This document shows positions 13,801 through 25,210 of a DNA stretch of 64,000 bases, piece by piece (within the stretch, counting starts at the first letter, position 1; each line of letters begins with the position of its first letter). This stretch comes from Stichopus chloronotus. Lineage: Eukaryota > Echinodermata > Holothuroidea > Aspidochirotida > Stichopodidae. Location of the stretch: NCBI GenBank assembly GCA_021234535.1, contig CM037836.1, forward strand, positions 19,079,111-19,143,110, in the 5' to 3' direction. The position numbers were made by a program, and so were the translations under genes. The notes beneath the pieces are model-generated. The model was not told where the DNA came from and searched no databases. It saw only the letters and a list, made by a program, of their open reading frames with translations.

Positions 13801-16800
13801 TGAGCAAGTACCACAAACACACCAAAAGTTTTGGTTATTTTTTTTTCTGCCTTGGTGTTGCATGTTGGTATACACCAACAAAGATTATCTCGGTACAATT
13901 CTGCATTTCATTTCTGTTTTCCAATTTCATGCTCCATTTGATACAAATGTTATAATTTGCTTCTAGGGTTGTTCAGGATGGTTTGTCAGATTCTTGCCAC
14001 GTAGGCATCTTGATTTGGCCTCCATAAACTTGAATGAAAGGTATGGTGTAATTTCCTTTGCCCTTCTTTTGTTCTTCTTTTCTTCTTCAGGGGATAGCAA
14101 ACCGGTGGTGTTGGATTGTATCTACAGCGAAGCAGAAAAGATGTTTTACGTCTTGGATGTCATGTGTTGGATGAACCACCCTGTCTATGACAGTGACTCA
14201 GAGTTCAGGTTCTTCTGGCTCCAGGCTAAATTTAGCGAAGTTCCAGATTCCAGTCGGATATCAAACATCAACCCAGTGAGTAGGCATGTTTTTAACTTCA
14301 TCCAGCAAACTGCCAGTTTCCAGACTTTCTCTGATGTAATATGATATTTTCAAGCCAGTGAAGCCTAGTGTTCAAGCTGAGCATTCGACAACTCCCAGGC
14401 ATTCCCAGAACTTTCCTTCAAAATTTTAACTTTCTCTGTCTCTGAATATGTTAATCTTGTAGTTACATTCCCTTTCCTGATTAGAAGAATGTTTTTAGGC
14501 AACCAAATTAAAATCAACAAAACAATAGCAAGCCAATTTACTTACCTCTCAGATGTTACGATGGCAAAGGCTGTCCTTTAGGCTCACCGAAATGAAAGGA
14601 AATGTTATACCTTAGAAATATCGTAATAGGATCCCCTCTGTCATATGTTCCAGAAGTCCCCAGTGGATTCTGTCATGCAAAACTTTCTTTTAAGTGCAAT
14701 TTTTTCCTCTGCATGTTTTCACTCATTGGCACATGTGTCAGAGGGAGGCTATATATCTGAATTCAGATATCAAGAGTAAGGCAGTAGTTCGTTTGAGTGT
14801 TTCTTCTGTTGTTTAGTCTGCGCATATGTTTTGGCTTCATAGACATTTTATGGTTTGAATGTAATCTCAACTGATTGATTACTTCAAATCTGTTATCCTG
14901 AAGGTACATGCTTTGAGATAAAAAGAAATAATAAATGATTCGTGTCTCATTTTTCACTTTTGGTAATTGTCTGAAAATCCTTATGTATGAATATTTATGG
15001 CACAGAGAATGTTCTAAGAAAGTTTCTGCATAGGATACGTTGGAGTGTTTATTTTGCAAGTACTGTATTTTGAAGTGTGTTTCTTGAATATTTTGTGAAG
15101 TGTGTACTAGTTCACTTTGATGTAAGTTGACACAGAAAGTCATTCACAAGGCTGTCTGTCTCTCCAGATAGCTGTAAGGAGGAGTTCTTCAATTAAATTT
15201 ATCAGTCAATGTTAGCGTGTGCCTTTTGAGATGACTGGATGGTTGTTAAAATGCCAAATACTACAATATTTCCAAGGCTATCTTGAATGGAATGTTGAAT
15301 TCTTTGACTGTATTTATTCTGAAACATTCATACTGGTAGTAAATCTGCCATTACAGAATAGACCAGATGAATAAGGTGTATTCCTTGAATTTTGTTAATG
15401 CCATCAATTCATAATTTTTCTTTTAAGGGTACTGTTGAAACCAACTGACAAAATGCCTTTCAGTTGAAATGGAAGAGATGCTTGACATCATCAAGTGCTC
15501 AAAATATTGCTGAAAACCTTGTGATCATTTTCGAAATGTCATGGGCTGCCATTTCTGTGAAAGCTTCCATTATTTACCTGACATCCCTCCTACCAGTCCC
15601 ATCTGTCGTTAGACGCCTTCTTTATCTACCTCAAATTTTACTGGTACATTTTTGCCTGTGGTTTTCTGTTTTTTATCTCATACAGAAAGTCAAACATATA
15701 AAGCCTTCAGTATTTCCCTCTATGTCAGCATTCAGAAGCCTTTATCTATACATTCACAAAATAGAAAATCGCTTTTGTGTGGTCCATGCAATTTGGTAAA
15801 GTTTCAAGTCTTTCCATTGAAACATCTGGTGTATTCCTAATGGCAATCAAAATTTTCTCAGCCACACCAAAACTTGCAGAAATGATTGACGGCCATTGCA
15901 TTTATGTCTGCCTTTAGAGGCCATTTTCTCTTCCCATTAGTCTGCCAGAAATCTGCCAGCATTTATCAGCTTGATTAATGTTACATACTGCACGGCTGGG
16001 GTGCAACGTACCAGTGACCGATACAGAGTCAGGTGACATGGGCCCTGAAAGTCGCTTAAGCACAAGAGATACAAAATACATGATTTGTCTTTGTTTTTGT
16101 TTATTTTTCAGTATGCATTTTTCCCCCTGCCCTGCTATCCTTGTTCAAAGGCCACCATGGAGAGTGTCATGGGTAGACCATTGCCATTCAAGGTATGTGA
16201 GCAGTTTGTTTGTCTGCAGAATGCTGTAAGCACCCCCCTGAGTGGGCTCAATCGCTGAAGAAGTACACACCGAAACAAAGGATTTACTCTATTTTATTCA
16301 ACAGCAAAAAAATAAAAAATAATAACATAAAATAAAACCAACGTAGTCATACACTTTATATATACATGCACTTCATATTCAACAATGTTTTTATTGTGTG
16401 AATAACAAGGGATTTGCAAAAGTGTGCCTCAGCAGCACATCCACTTTCCAGTCTGTAATTTACCCCTCCCCGTAACAGAAGCTCGTTGAGGTAGGGTGGA
16501 GTAATTTTTGCCGCTGATTGACCCTCACTATTACAGGTTTGGGACGTAAATATTTGACGAGATTCAGTTAGTGTTGTTAATTCAAAACGTTGTTGATATT
16601 ACTGCCATGTTTTCCTTCCCACATGTGACTCAGCTTCAGCTCACACATTTTCTCCCGACATGTCATGCCACCATGTGAATTGCCGCTTTGTAAAGAAGTT
16701 GTCAATATAAGTCACTCCTTGTATCTCCACACTTTTTATTGTTTTCAGAATGTCAAAGGTGTGAATTACATCATAATCATTTTCAGCCACAATATATTTT

Positions 16801-17712
16801 AAAGTTTCACTATCTGTTTGCTGGTGAAGTTTGAATTGCAGGGATTATGAAAAAGAATTGAAAAAAATGATAATATTCTTTGTTACCTGTAACTCATAAA
16901 TAATGCACTTTACAATCACTTGAACCAAAGATTTTAGTGTGTTTCATATTTATAGATCAGCTATTCAACTTCTGAATGTCTCTGTTCACTGATCTTGTCA
17001 GTTCTTGTATTAAAGCAAAGTCAGTTCACGTGATTGGTTCATGTCTTGCTGGATTGTGTTTTGCAGGTTTTGAATTTTGACTAGAGAAACCACTGGGTCT
17101 GAAATTATCGAGCAATTTCAATTCAGCTGAAACTTTTTACCACGATTGACTCAATATTTAGAAAAATGTGAATATTTCTGTAAGATTTCCATGCAAAGCT
17201 TTCGTTCTAACTAAAATGGCCTGTGCAATTGTCATCAGTGGCTTCTGCTTATGATGTGCAAACTGGTAATGGGATATTAATGGTATATTTCACCTTTTCT
17301 TGTTTTGTTATCGGTTCTCTGTGCCTGTTTACCAATTTTTCTGTGGCAACAAGAAATGTATACATTCGCCCTTGTGCAAATCTGATATTAATTTTTCATG
17401 AAGTTATATATCCATAAACATTTATTTTTGATTTTCTTGATTTGCTTAATTTCTTAAATTTTACTGAAGGCTGAATTGGACGGCATTCTGTTCTACCACA
17501 AACAAACTCACTACACGCCCGGCAGCACACCCTTGGTTGGCTGGCTGAAACCCTGGATGTTACCGGGGGTTCTTCACGTCTCCATGCCTCAAAGATACAT
17601 AGATACGAAACCACCAGAGGAACCGTGGACACCTCCGGTGGTAGCATCGGAAATGGAGTGCACAGTAGAAGAAACAAAGGGGAGGGAACCAAAACAAGAG
17701 AATGCTAGGTAA
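4722..17712 (+). CDS. SNUPN: Snurportin-1, m3G-cap snRNP import adaptor (7 coding exons)
   Basis: Coding exons are 4722-4879, 9485-9635, 10661-10765, 12088-12172, 14091-14275, 16112-16192 and 17470-17712. They total 1008 nt, or 335 residues plus stop, against 360 in human. Every junction is GT-AG and every phase joins. Residues 1-14 keep the hydrophobic spacing used by snurportin to bind CRM1/XPO1 (M1, L4, F8, L12, F14). Residues about 27-66 are the Arg-rich importin-beta-binding domain (DERRRR, EKRKDY). Residues 67-86 form an acidic linker. Residues about 104-300 are the trimethylguanosine-cap-binding domain, with LSEW at 106-109, [14 protein letters not shown] and the GSTPLVGW motif, whose W280 matches the cap-stacking Trp276 of human snurportin. 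The protein carries m3G-capped U snRNPs into the nucleus with importin beta and returns via CRM1. The C-terminal tail is shorter and charged. Exon-to-protein order matches the vertebrate protein throughout. Confidence 0.97.
4880..9484 (+). other. SNUPN intron 1 (about 4.6 kb)
   Basis: Bounded by GTAATT and a pyrimidine-rich TTTTTGCAG acceptor. The content is AT-rich with no recognisable gene. A small GC-richer patch at about 8400-8530 carries a short open frame without family resemblance. First introns often hold regulatory sequence, but none is identified here. Confidence 0.85.
9485..9635 (+). CDS. SNUPN: SNUPN coding exon 2 (IBB helix end, acidic linker)
   Basis: Encodes the end of the importin-beta-binding segment ([11 protein letters not shown]), then a Glu/Asp-rich stretch and a second basic patch (RKRRNGYKK). 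It ends phase 0 after MANQ with a GTGAGG donor. In the vertebrate protein the same order leads into the cap-binding domain. Confidence 0.95.
9636..10660 (+). other. SNUPN intron 2
   Basis: Runs from GTGAGG to a TTTTTACCTCGTAG acceptor. AT-rich and non-coding, with nothing further recognised. Confidence 0.85.
10661..10765 (+). CDS. SNUPN: SNUPN coding exon 3 (start of cap-binding domain)
   Basis: A 105-nt phase 0-0 exon, too short to stand out as an open frame. It encodes [18 protein letters not shown] followed by CPKGRRCLV, matching the LMLSEWLIDVPSDL and CPVGKR stretches of human snurportin. The donor is AAG|GTAAGA. Confidence 0.95.
10766..12087 (+). other. SNUPN intron 3
   Basis: Runs from GTAAGA to TTTCACCTCATAG. 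AT-rich, with no gene or clear repeat recognised. Confidence 0.85.
12088..12172 (+). CDS. SNUPN: SNUPN coding exon 4 (cap-binding domain)
   Basis: Encodes [20 protein letters not shown] followed by PAGRRRQT, aligning with the vertebrate [20 protein letters not shown] segment. It is 85 nt, ends in phase 1, and has donor CAG|GTTAGA. The junction codon becomes Gly with exon 5. Confidence 0.95.
12173..14090 (+). other. SNUPN intron 4 (about 1.9 kb)
   Basis: Runs from GTTAGA to a long pyrimidine tract and TTCTTCTTCAG. Short open frames inside it show no family resemblance. Confidence 0.85.
14091..14275 (+). CDS. SNUPN: SNUPN coding exon 5 (cap-binding domain core)
   Basis: Encodes the strongly conserved [20 protein letters not shown] stretch and a [10 protein letters not shown] segment, matching vertebrate [15 protein letters not shown] and FRFYWMHSK. 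It is 185 nt and ends in phase 0 after NINP with donor GTGAGT. Confidence 0.96.
14276..16111 (+). other. SNUPN intron 5 (about 1.8 kb)
   Basis: Runs from GTGAGT to TTTATTTTTCAG. The longest open frames inside it, on either strand, are AT-biased and lack any recognisable motif. Confidence 0.85.
16112..16192 (+). CDS. SNUPN: SNUPN coding exon 6
   Basis: An 81-nt phase 0-0 exon encoding 27 residues ending [11 protein letters not shown]. The Pro-Phe-[KE] end leads into [AV][ED][LV]DG of the next exon, as in the vertebrate LSMDFPFEVDG stretch. The donor is AAG|GTATGT. It is less conserved than exons 5 and 7. Confidence 0.93.
16193..17469 (+). other. SNUPN intron 6
   Basis: Runs from GTATGT to TTTTACTGAAG. 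AT-rich and non-coding, with nothing else recognised. Confidence 0.85.
17470..17712 (+). CDS. SNUPN: SNUPN coding exon 7 (cap-stacking Trp, C-terminal tail)
   Basis: Encodes [20 protein letters not shown] then LVGWLKPWM, nearly identical to vertebrate snurportin, followed by a divergent Pro/Glu/Lys-rich tail ending KQENAR. W280 in GSTPLVGW corresponds to the Trp that stacks on the m3G cap. The stop TAA is at 17710-17712. The stop overlaps a good donor (CTAG|GTAAAT at 17708/17709). If used, the last codon would depend on the next exon. Confidence 0.95.
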   Translation, partial: AELDGILFYHKQTHYTPGSTPLVGWLKPWMLPGVLHVSMPQRYIDTKPPEEPWTPPVVASEMECTVEETKGREPKQENAR

Positions 17713-18888
17713 ATGTCATGGATGTGGATCGTGAAGAAGTAGAGGATCTTAGGATGAATTTTAGTCAAAAGCTCGATGATGGAGGGGACTCAGGGGGGTG
17801 AGATGGATGGAAAACGTTAGGAATGAAGAACGTAATCCAGAGCGGAATACGAACTTGAGGGATAGCCCGCCCTATTGATGTTGCATAATTCTATGACAAT
17901 CAAGGGGTGCTAAGATGAATCCGGAGTGTGTATGTGTGAGTTATGGGAGATAGGGGAGGGAAGTGTAATGGGGGACAGTGGGAGGGTATGATTGACAGAG
18001 AGGGTATGATTGGTAGTTAGGGAATACTGCTCGCAACCTTGTGAAATATACAAACCTCCAAGAAATCAGATCATCTCTTGCTCATTATTTCTGACAGGTA
18101 ACCATGTCTCTTTGAGGAGACTCACTTCTCTTGGAATACTTTCCTTTTTTTTGGGGCAAAGTTTTAACTGACTTGAAAAGCTAGGACCAAAACTACATAT
18201 TTGTCTGTGTCTGCATCACAAGACTGCATTGATATGTATGAATTGTAAACCCTCCTTTATTAAGCAATGTGAAGACTGTTCTGTTCTGAACTGTGCAATG
18301 TAAATGAAACGACAGTTATTTATGCTTTTTGCGATGAATACCTCATGCTTCTTTGAAATACCCTAAAATTTTGGTGAATGAAAGTGCATGATATTTGTGT
18401 CTTGCAGAATATCTGTATAACGAATGAATGATATGAATGAAAAATAGTGTAGAATGCTGTATAAGGTAGATGTATGAGTTGTCATCATGTGTATTTCAGC
18501 AAACATCTATTTTTTTCATTCTGTTTTTGCAGCTACAATTACATGATTTTATACCATCATTTTGCAGCCGTTAACCATGATATTTATAAGCCTTTATCGT
18601 GTGTTTTCGAGTCATCATTGTGTACTGTATTCAAATGCATATTCTGACTTTAAGGTCTCCAAGCGCAGTGAAAAGACATAAGCCGCATGGTGGAGTAAAA
18701 GCAGTACATCCCATTTAAGATTTTGTCAGGGAGGGGGGAATTGTGTTCCTTTGGAGTATGTGTGATGTTATTATGGTTTTGTCATATGGTAGCTTTCAGC
18801 GGACTGCACTGACATTTCATTCAATGCAAACTCATCAGCCAAGCTTCACTTTGATATTTTGAAACACTTCATTTTGATATTTTGACAG
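17713..18888 (+). other. Probable SNUPN 3' UTR / downstream sequence
   Basis: No coding sequence is recognised after the SNUPN stop. The first AATAAA on the plus strand is at 19279-19284, beyond the 16-bp tandem array, so a contiguous 3' UTR would be about 1.6 kb and include the array. This is inferred from position and signal only. Confidence 0.4.
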
Positions 18889-19105
18889 TGATCAACAAAC
18901 AAAGTGATCAACAAACAAAGTGATCAACAAACAAAGTGATCAACAAACAAAGTGATCAACAAACAAAGTGATCAACAAACAAAGTGATCAACAAACAAAG
19001 TGATCAACAAACAAAGTGATCAACAAACAAAGTGATCCACAAACAAAGTGATCAACAAACAAAGTGATCAACAAACAAAGTGATCAACAAACAAAGTGAT
19101 CAACA
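18889..19105 (+). repeat. 16-bp tandem array (TGATCAACAAACAAAG), 13 units plus a partial
   Basis: Thirteen 16-bp units run head to tail from 18889 to 19096, followed by a partial unit. All are identical except unit 10, which has TGATCC for TGATCA. Near-perfect identity indicates recent expansion or homogenisation. Each unit contains the palindrome TGATCA, ACAAACA, which fits the forkhead consensus RYAAAYA, and AACAAAG, which fits SOX and TCF/LEF cores. Confidence 0.95.
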
Positions 19106-19278
19106 CTTTAGAACTGTCACCTCTGATTTTTCCGGACAGCATATGTGGACAGTATTCAGCATCCATTTAATTGGAGTTTATAAATACCTTGCTCTTCTTG
19201 GTGTATGCCTGACTGTCTTTGTTTGTTTCTGTGGAGGTAGAAATTTCCGTGCTGAAAATTTCGTCACTCCCCTGCTTG

Positions 19279-19284
19279 AATAAA
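19279..19284 (+). terminator. Candidate SNUPN polyadenylation signal (AATAAA)
   Basis: First canonical AATAAA on the plus strand after the SNUPN stop, about 1.57 kb downstream. No cDNA evidence is available. Confidence 0.35.
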
Positions 19285-21458
19285 GTGAAACCTGACTTGA
19301 ATAGACTTGACCTCCCAGTGATCTTAGTTTAGTGGTCACAACATTTTAAGGACATCAGCTAAAAATACTCAAATTCAATTAGGCATTGGACAAAACAGCT
19401 TTGTGCTTGTGCGATAATTTTGCCTGTTGCTTGCTAAAGAGCCAATCAAATCATCACAGACTTGTAGGAGTTGATCAACATTTGCTTTCAGATACAAATG
19501 TTACCCAATTTGTGAAAAGGTTGTCTTGCATCACTTTTGCAGTGAGAATAAATTTCCTTTTCCTTTGTAGTTATCCTTGCGGTTCCATTTATTTGATCAA
19601 TTTCGGAGTATTTGTGGATGGTGTTTACTGTTTTGCCCATTGGGGAAAGCCTAAAATATCCTCGTATTTGGCAAGGCTTTCAAGCTGTTCACTTTACTTA
19701 CAATGTGAAATTCCTTTTTTACCATTTTACTCGAGGTCATATAGAATAAAAGAATTCCATCTTCCCCGAAATTATTCTCTTCCTTCAACCGTCTCAATAG
19801 TTTGCCTCGTAGAGCTTATTTCTCTTTTGCAAATTTTTTTTTTTTTGTGGCCTTTACAGACAACGGCAAATTAAATTAATAATTCCCTGGTAATCCTGTC
19901 TGGTTGTGGAGTGGATATTTTAGCTACTGAGATCCGGTGCATCTTTTCCTCAACAGCGTCATGCAGACGAATAACAAATGGGATAATATGATACCAAAAT
20001 TTGCAATTTAATCCAATTGGTCTGCTCGCTCGGCGGTTCGCTCTCCAGATGTGTGTACCTCGATTGATCTCAGGAAACTACACCATCGATAATCTGTGCA
20101 TGTTGCATCCTTTTTGGAACAATTACCATTTTAAATTTGAAAGTAACATCAGTACATGAGCAGGTCCTTGAACCTAGAACAATCTTCTCATTGTTTATTC
20201 AATACTGTAGATTACCACATACTTCCAGTGTACAATGGGAATATTGTTCTTTATTTTTCCAAAGTGTACTTAATATCAAACACAATGAGAGAACATTGGC
20301 CACAGTGAACTTGCAACTAAAATATCGACCAAAAGTACATTCTCCAAGCTTTTTAATGTGCTTTTGATTTAGTAGTCTTACACATTTCATTGTACATTCA
20401 TTGCGGTCATTGTTATGTGGTCTCAATGATTTTTCCTTATGGGTAGCATCATTGAACCATTACTTTTGCTAGGTTAGTTTAAATTTGTCCAAACTCTACA
20501 TATTGTACAAGCAGGCATTTTTAATATCTTTTGAAATGGTGGTAGGTCGGTCCTGCTACCATCGTGAAACGACAAATTAACAGTGAAAATTTGAATGCCA
20601 CGATGGCAAAAATGAAGCAGAGCAGAGGATGTACAACGTGCTCAAAATCTGCACAGAATGGAAATACTTCAAACTTGTTTGTTGACTGCTTAAAAATTTT
20701 ACTTGCCCAAGCTTTCTTTCTGCGTCCCTAACTACTTTCAATTAGGATAATCCGATGTACATACTGTTCAGCAAATGTGCAGTTTACCTCTGCGATAAGT
20801 TCGATTATGTTGGCCTTTTTTTTGTTGTTGTCATTTCCAATGAGTGGTGAATTTCAGCTTGTAAAGCAATATACCAGATGCACTGACATGAACAAAGTTG
20901 TTAACAAATATTCCAAATCTGAGGATGTATTGCTAATGCCAGCTTAAACAAAATATCGAAGGCATGAAAAGCCATCGATCGATAGTCACAAGTTGTAATC
21001 TCTATTGAAATGGTCAATCTGACCTCAACTTAAAAAGTTTGAAGTCCGACATCAGTTCAGACGAAAAGTGTTTTTGTCCCCACCCTCTTTAGATCCAAGA
21101 ATTTGGATGTTCCATGTTGCACATAGATTTTACATGTAATGCGCAATGCCTGCTTGTAAACGATTCGTCAAATTCTGTCAAATATTCTTATCCTTGTGTT
21201 TGTATGTGGCCTTTAAAACACTGAAAGTACTTGAATTAAAATGTGTCATTTTAAGGCCTTGAAACTGCTTGAATTTTGGTGATTTGAAAGACATTTTTTG
21301 TACTTATTGTCTGCAACTGATGTTTGGACTAGATTATGTAGAGAAATTTGGTGCAAGTGAATGTCTTATGTCCTTGAAAAACAAAAGGTACACCATCAAA
21401 ATTGCTTGATTTTTATTCTAGATAAGTGGATGAACCCTGTCTTAATTTTGTTTTGCAG
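19285..21458. other. Non-coding spacer, no gene seen
   Basis: AT-rich sequence. The largest open frame (162 codons, 19386-19874) has no recognisable domain and a composition typical of chance frames in this window. Confidence 0.6.
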
Positions 21459-21508
21459 CTGAAAGTGAAATGGGAGTCACGGAAGACAATTACATCATCG
21501 TCAACAAG
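21459..21508 (+). other. Exon-like segment, unassigned
   Basis: A 50-nt stretch lies between a strong acceptor (long T-rich tract, TTTTGCAG) and AAG|GTTTGT. One frame reads (A)ESEMGVTEDNYIIVNK, and its ATG at 21470 has a good start context. If SNUPN spliced from its alternative donor at 17708 to this exon, translation would end at once (Ser-stop), so it would be an alternative 3' exon. It may instead belong to another gene or be chance. Confidence 0.3.
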
Positions 21509-23925
21509 GTTTGTGTTTTGCTTTTCACCATTTATTTTGCTTTGCAAATTTTGTTGAACACTGATGTCAAAATGTTTAAGCGTATTCAAAAGAAATATTG
21601 CAAAAAGTAGAAAATAAAAATATTTTATTTATAAAATAATTTGTAAAAGAAAATTCTTTTGGCACACATGCGGAAATCAGACACATTAAAGTACTCCATA
21701 ATTCATCTACAACTGTTCCCTTTCAAAAATTTACTGCAGAAGCCCAGCGGGAAAATCTGACATTCTCCTTGTGTTTTCATGACATTATCAGATCATTCTG
21801 ATAAAATGTTACAAACTGGATCGCCTCAGAGAAGGCGTGAAAATGTTTCCTTGCTTAACTTAAGGAGAGAAAAAAATCCTGAATATTCAAAAATACAAAT
21901 TTATGTCTCACTTTCTTTTCATATAAAATTGCTTAGATATAGACCAGTGACCAAGTTGTACCTCTGCCATTTTGCGCAAGGGTAATATTAATTAATTGTG
22001 GGGATTTTTTCAAAGTAAGTTACATTTTGCCACTTATTTCGACATTTGTTGAAATTTCTAAACCCTAAAAGCTGGCAGAAGTTTGATGGACTTCTTTTTT
22101 TTTTTGGTCGTCAGTTGCAGTTTTAATGTTGCTGTCACTTCCACACATTTTTGGGAGTGTCAGGTAAATGTATCATAAACAGAAGTTTGCCATTGAATGA
22201 GTTGTTTATTACTCACATTTCAATGAGTTTTTGCACGAGAGAGAATCAAGATGAGTTATTGGACAGGTGACCATGCTCATTCAGATGGTATACCAAGTTA
22301 AACTGCTGTCTTGTAATTTTTGGAGAGGGATGGTTAAGGACTTTGCTGAGTGAAACGATGTTTGACATCATGGCCAAAACAAGTCTGCGCTTTGCGAAAA
22401 GACAGACATCATTTTCTGTACTGTATCCATTACCTGGACTGCTAAGGCTGGGTGATGTATGTGAAATTCAACTTTCAACTAAACTAGAATAATTTAAGGT
22501 GATCGTAATTAGCAGTTTGACACAGAATAGTGTCTTGATTGCAAAGCTGATATTTTACATCCATTACTGTAAATGGTAATTCAATATCAGCTGAAAAGTT
22601 GAATCGTGTGTGGTCTTATCTGGTCTTTTCTTGTACTGTATTACTGTATGGTTGTATCTGGTTGTTTCATGTGGATACCTTTTAAACAAAGGGAAACAAT
22701 GACCAGGTATGGTTCAGGTTTAGAGTCTTTTTAGAACTTCATGTACACTCAGTGTGAAAATAACAAGTACAATTCTTTTAGCAGAGGAAAGTGTTTAACT
22801 TAAGGCTTTGAAAAGGATGATAGTTTTTAAATTCCAAAGTGATGTCAATTAAAGCCCTTGCCAGTATTATTAAAGCAGTTCTGAAAAATCATAAGTCAAT
22901 TTTTTAGTTAAGGATGTTTTATCTAGTATGAGAAAAGAAAAAGAGACGTGAGAATTAATGATTATTCATGTAATCTAATTCTGTCTGAATGTATAAGGTG
23001 AACGTCCCTAGTGCTCTTTGCTATTTTGCATCAATGGTTGGTATGGACATTCTAAAAATTGTAGTTCTGTCATGAAGTTTGTTTACATAATTATGCTTCA
23101 AGCTTAACTTGTCATGAGGTCATCAGTAAATTGTAATTGCACAGTATATACACAAAATAGCTGCTACCTATAGATTCTGTTGGCAAGTACAAGGTAGTAG
23201 TCTAAGTGACAAAGGTGATTGTAATATGTTCATGGTAGTTTCACAAACTGATTTCAAAGTGTTTTTCATGAGCACCTGCAACCATTTTGCGACATGAAGT
23301 AACTGCCTTACATGAACTGTGCTGAATTTTGCATCAAGAAAAATGTTCTTTTCGGCCTGAGACTCATTATCCAAGAACTGCAGTACCGATTTCTCAATGC
23401 AAATTACCGCAGTCAGGTCGTGTAACGTTAATTTGTATTCGTTGGTCCTGCGGTCAAAAAATATCAAACGTTGCTACATTTAGTGCATAATTAGTATATA
23501 CAACACATGCTCAACACATTTATCAGTGGATGTAGGCAAGCTGCAAGCAGTGAAAGAGTTCATAGACAAACTAATTGTCATTTCATATGTGATAGTTTTG
23601 TAGGGCCTAATTGTGTGATTCTTACAGAATCTTCTTCTGTGGTAAGTCCACATGTACGGTAGAAAACATTCCTACCCCTGATGGTGAAGTCAACACAAGA
23701 CTTGTCAACTTGTCATATCAACTTGTTTGTTTTTTGTGAAGTGGCAACACTCATAGTGCCTTAATTTGTCTTGTTATTAACCTCCCTCCATAAAAATGTA
23801 ATCGTGATTTGTGCATGTGTCAGAGAAGCAATTAGAAATGCAAAACCAGAAATAACCACAACACCTAGATACCTTTCACGATGGAGTGGCAAGCTGGTTG
23901 ACACCTGTGTGAGAACCTATATAAT
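21509..23925. other. Non-coding spacer, no gene seen
   Basis: AT-rich DNA. Short frames on both strands carry no recognised motif. Confidence 0.6.
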
Positions 23926-24480
23926 GTACATAGCCACCTTCTCTGACTTGTAGACTAGAGTTATTAATATCATTTCTGTGTACTTAGTCACCATGTCTTC
24001 ATGGCTAATGTGCTAACTATATCAATACTGTATATCAATACTGTGTTATTTGGTCACCATATCTGCAAGGTTGTGCTATACTTAATTATATCAATATTAC
24101 CTATTCACCACATTTGGCTAATGTGCTAGACTTAAGTTATATCAATAATATGTACATAGTCACCACATTTGGCTAATGTGCTAGACTTTTTTGTACAGTA
24201 TTACCACTGTGTACGTAGTCACTAGTTCTGGATAATGTGTCAGACTTACTTGTATCAATAATGTGTCTGTAGTCACCATCTCTGGCCAATTTGCTAGAGC
24301 TACTAATATAAGCCTCTGGCTACAGTGCCAGAATTAGTTACATCAACACTGTGTGCATAGTCACCTTTTCTTGCTAATGTGCTAGAGTAAGTTGTATCAG
24401 TTCTGCATTCATAGATAGCTCCTAGGTCTCGGGCTAATGTTGCTAAATTTTCTCATCAATATATATACTGTGTACACAGG
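23926..24480. repeat. Degenerate minisatellite, period about 60 bp
   Basis: About nine diverged copies of a unit built on TAGTCACCA, then TGGCTAATGTGCTAGACTT, then TATATCAATACTGTGTAC. Two adjacent copies near 24108-24190 share the whole CACCACATTTGGCTAATGTG segment. Unit lengths vary by a few bases, indicating an old array. Confidence 0.85.
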
Positions 24481-25210
24481 GCTTATGTGCTGTAGTTGTA
24501 GCTATGCACTACCACATTTTCATAAATTCTGAACTACAGCACCGATCTTCACTTTCAACCTCTTAAGTCTTTGTTTTTTTCCCTGAAACATCCTTCAATT
24601 TCTCTAAGGGTTCATCCATCTCCCATTCATCTGTCAGGGTTAGATTATCAGGAAACTACTCGAAGTAGGTTTCCGCAAGCATGTGCATGCATGGTGATGG
24701 TTGGGGCCCAGTTATGGTGACTTGCAACTGCCAAGTACACATACCCGTCTTTATACCAATACATCTATGTGATTGTATCGTGGAACACGCTCAGCAAAGT
24801 TGAAATGGTTGTACACTGCACTTGCATAATATTAAATTGTGTTACTTATGTCAGTGATGTATCTTCCCCAGGGGTTTGTGATGGTAACATTTGCAAATGT
24901 GGTCCCTCCATCTTTTCAATACACTGCAGTGTCATTGATTGCATCCTGCACTTGTGAAAACAGAATTAAGTAAAGTGACAGTACATTAGCAAGATTGTCA
25001 GCAAAGCAAACTTTGCAGAGATAATCACAAATTGCTGACGTAAATATATCAAGGAGACAGACTGAAACACATGCCATAGTTCCAATCATGTATAAAATTG
25101 TAGAATTTAGTATCAAAACCTGTTTTTCGATCCCTCATAAAATACTTTCGTCAATTACATTTTAAGGTGCTCCAGTGTTCCTGATTTAATGTCCCTCATC
25201 CCAATTTCAT
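24481..25210. other. Non-coding spacer, no gene seen
   Basis: No recognisable coding sequence or strong repeat. Confidence 0.55.

Noticed and set aside
14763..15143. 126-codon minus-strand frame in SNUPN intron 5
   Set aside because: AT-driven composition (Asn, Tyr, His, Gln rich) and no motif; consistent with a chance frame.
19386..19874. 162-codon plus-strand frame, the longest unassigned one
   Set aside because: Rich in Leu, Phe, Ser and Cys from T-rich DNA, with no domain, no favourable start context and an internal T-run encoding poly-Phe.
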